Positions 17,455 through 17,642 of a stretch of 17,642 bases of DNA are shown here, piece after piece. Numbering within the stretch: position 1 is the stretch's first letter; the number at the start of each line of letters is the position of its first letter. The notes below the pieces were generated by a model, which saw only the letters and a program-made list of their open reading frames with translations, had not been told where the DNA came from and ran no database searches. The stretch comes from Monoraphidium neglectum (Eukaryota; Chlorophyta; Chlorophyceae; Sphaeropleales; Selenastraceae). The DNA lies in assembly GCF_000611645.1 (NCBI RefSeq), contig NW_014012942.1, positions 4,425 to 22,066 of the forward strand, given 5' to 3'. The position numbers and the translations under genes were made by a program.

Positions 17455-17642
17455 TGTGCACGCGCATGTGTGTGTGTTCCCTAATTCTGCTCCATTGTGG
17501 GACGGGAAACCAGGGGATGCGAGACACTGGCAGCGGAGCTCTGGTGTGCTAGGCATGTGTGAGCATGAGTGCAAACAGAACAGAGATGGCTGGCTGCCAG
17601 GTCATGCCAGCAGTGGACGCACCCGGAGGGATGTCTGTATCC
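12303..17642 (+). CDS. Secreted RTX-type calcium-binding nonapeptide repeat protein, 18 exons, 3' end beyond the right edge
   Basis: Predicted exons: 12303-12449, 12609-12645, 12796-12806, 12979-13005, 13188-13214, 13417-13459, 13652-13685, 13822-13850, 14070-14114, 14413-14446, 14705-14735, 14902-14935, 15360-15533, 15821-15865, 16065-16120, 16321-16374, 16654-16731, 17074-17295 (last donor probable). All phases join, giving 376 aa. Layout: signal peptide (1-26); short basic stretch; 15 RTX nonapeptides (41-175; for example GGAGNDKLY, GDEGNDILH, GGLGADTLS); a spacer (176-212); eight more repeats (213-284); a C-terminal module (about 285-375). In the RTX family the Gly/Asp loops bind Ca2+ and fold into a parallel beta roll outside the cell. 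Bacterial relatives leave by type I secretion; this one has a Sec-type leader, so ER secretion or cell-wall placement is inferred. No lytic, protease or lipase domain is seen, so there is no reason to call it a toxin. Introns at 13215 and 13460 use GC donors. Confidence 0.88.
12796..12806 (+). other. 11-nt microexon of the RTX gene
   Basis: Acceptor TGTCGCAG, exon GAAACGACCAG, donor GTGAGG. With the G left by the preceding exon it encodes G-N-D-Q, completing the third nonapeptide (GLGGNDQLY). Its length is not a multiple of three, so skipping it would shift the frame. Confidence 0.75.
14181..14272 (+). repeat. AGC/AAC trinucleotide-rich tract in an RTX intron
   Basis: Interrupted AGC, AAC and GGC triplets within the intron between exons 9 and 10 (14115-14412). 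They read as S/N/G-rich protein in one frame but no flanking splice sites place them in the RTX frame. Confidence 0.8.
15118..15350. repeat. CA-rich microsatellite in an RTX intron
   Basis: A perfect (CA)18 core at 15118-15153, followed by two near-identical ACATGCAGGTGCACAC units and more degenerate CA repeat up to just before exon 13. This is the longest complete intron of the gene (14936-15359, 424 nt). Confidence 0.9.
15360..15533 (+). other. RTX exon 13: bacterial-style spacer between repeat blocks
   Basis: The only long internal exon (174 nt). It finishes repeat 15 (GGDGNDRYV), then encodes VVDNVGDVVVEAAGAGTDEV and a TYTLPDNVEGLLG segment, then starts block 2 with GSAGADVLT and GNA. 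The order YVVDN-GD-V-E-GAGTDEV-YTL-NVE-L is the standard linker seen between RTX arrays in many proteobacterial and cyanobacterial proteins. Acceptor CCCCCAG|GC, donor A|GTGAGC. Confidence 0.88.
15501..16680 (+). repeat. RTX repeat block 2: eight nonapeptides
   Basis: Residues 213-284 over exons 13-17: eight 9-residue units in unbroken register, including GSAGADVLT, GRAGDDTIS, GGLGNDILN, GGDGDDAAE and LGPGNDVFM. The second unit (GNAINNKIN) is degenerate, and the last has Leu at the first position. Exon 16 (16321-16374) is exactly two units, 54 nt. Confidence 0.85.
16681..17295 (+). other. C-terminal module of the RTX protein (incomplete)
   Basis: Exon 17 (from 16681) and exon 18 (17074-17295). 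Sequence marks: RRRDGQDASIDGGEGSG, DTLCLEGKPSTYTVWING, KVDVFVGGRVPRANKA, and IATTDPATGYMKIIGFEFIRF. The order DTL-hydrophobic-G-xx-YTV ... D-xxTG-xx-x-I-GFEFIRF resembles the domain that closes many bacterial RTX proteins (a DTL strand, YT strand and a final IExLxF strand). The basic insert in the middle is unusual. The end is expected in an exon beyond the window. Confidence 0.6.
17306..17453. repeat. GT-rich microsatellite after RTX exon 18
   Basis: (GT)n at 17306-17325 and a perfect (GT)16 at 17422-17453, with alternating purine-pyrimidine sequence (GCGCGCATGCAC) between them. It lies directly inside the probable last intron, starting about 10 bases after the donor. The motif GTGTCTGTGC(G/A)CGCGCATG occurs twice. 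Confidence 0.9.
17454..17642. other. Probable intron sequence to the right edge
   Basis: No exon can be supported. A 30-nt candidate (17514-17543) with AG and GT borders encodes nothing recognisable. Confidence 0.4.

Noticed and set aside
17514..17543. A 30-nt exon after the GT microsatellite
   Set aside because: Borders are AG and GT, but the peptide (GMRDTGSGAL) matches nothing expected at the end of the RTX module, and the frame cannot be confirmed.

Overview
This is a nuclear window from a eukaryote, most likely a chlorophyte green alga. It is GC-rich and very intron-dense. Exons are often 10 to 60 nt, introns about 130 to 470 nt, and many introns carry (CA)n or (GT)n microsatellites. 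TGTAA, the usual green-algal poly(A) signal, lies downstream of three stop codons. The open frames as read contain no full-length genes except two single-exon ones, so I built the models by joining GT-AG or GC-AG exons whose phases agree and whose joined product matches a known family.

Layout, left to right. (1) 36-1325, minus: a CPYC-type glutaredoxin in tiny exons, running off the left edge. (2) 1959-2324, plus: an intronless protein with two zinc ribbons, divergent from the glutaredoxin. (3) 3145-3600, plus: a tentative two-exon 88-aa protein that may be plastid-targeted. (4) 3951-4349, plus: an intronless alanine-rich 132-aa protein of unknown function. (5) 5436-7742, plus: a seven-exon Mpv17/PMP22 membrane protein of 252 aa. 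(6) 8509-10296, minus: a six-exon vacuolar iron transporter (VIT1/CCC1) of 275 aa, convergent with the Mpv17 gene. (7) 10297-12302: about 2 kb with no gene I can support. (8) 12303 to the right edge, plus: a secreted RTX (hemolysin-type calcium-binding nonapeptide) repeat protein, 18 exons and 376 aa so far.

The last gene is the most unusual item. RTX arrays with this spacer and C-terminal module are typical of bacteria. Here the array has a Sec-type signal peptide and is cut by 17 complete introns, about one per 22 codons. After splicing the predicted exons, 15 and then 8 nine-residue repeats run without one break in register, which independently supports the splice model. The introns fall at only a few positions within the 27-nt repeat, and two of the donors are GC instead of GT. 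This looks like a bacterial-type gene that became a fully eukaryotic secreted protein, with repeat growth and intron history still readable.

The genes do not form an operon or an obvious pathway. Glutaredoxin, the iron transporter and the Mpv17-type protein could all relate to metal or redox homeostasis, but chance neighbourhood is the simpler reading.
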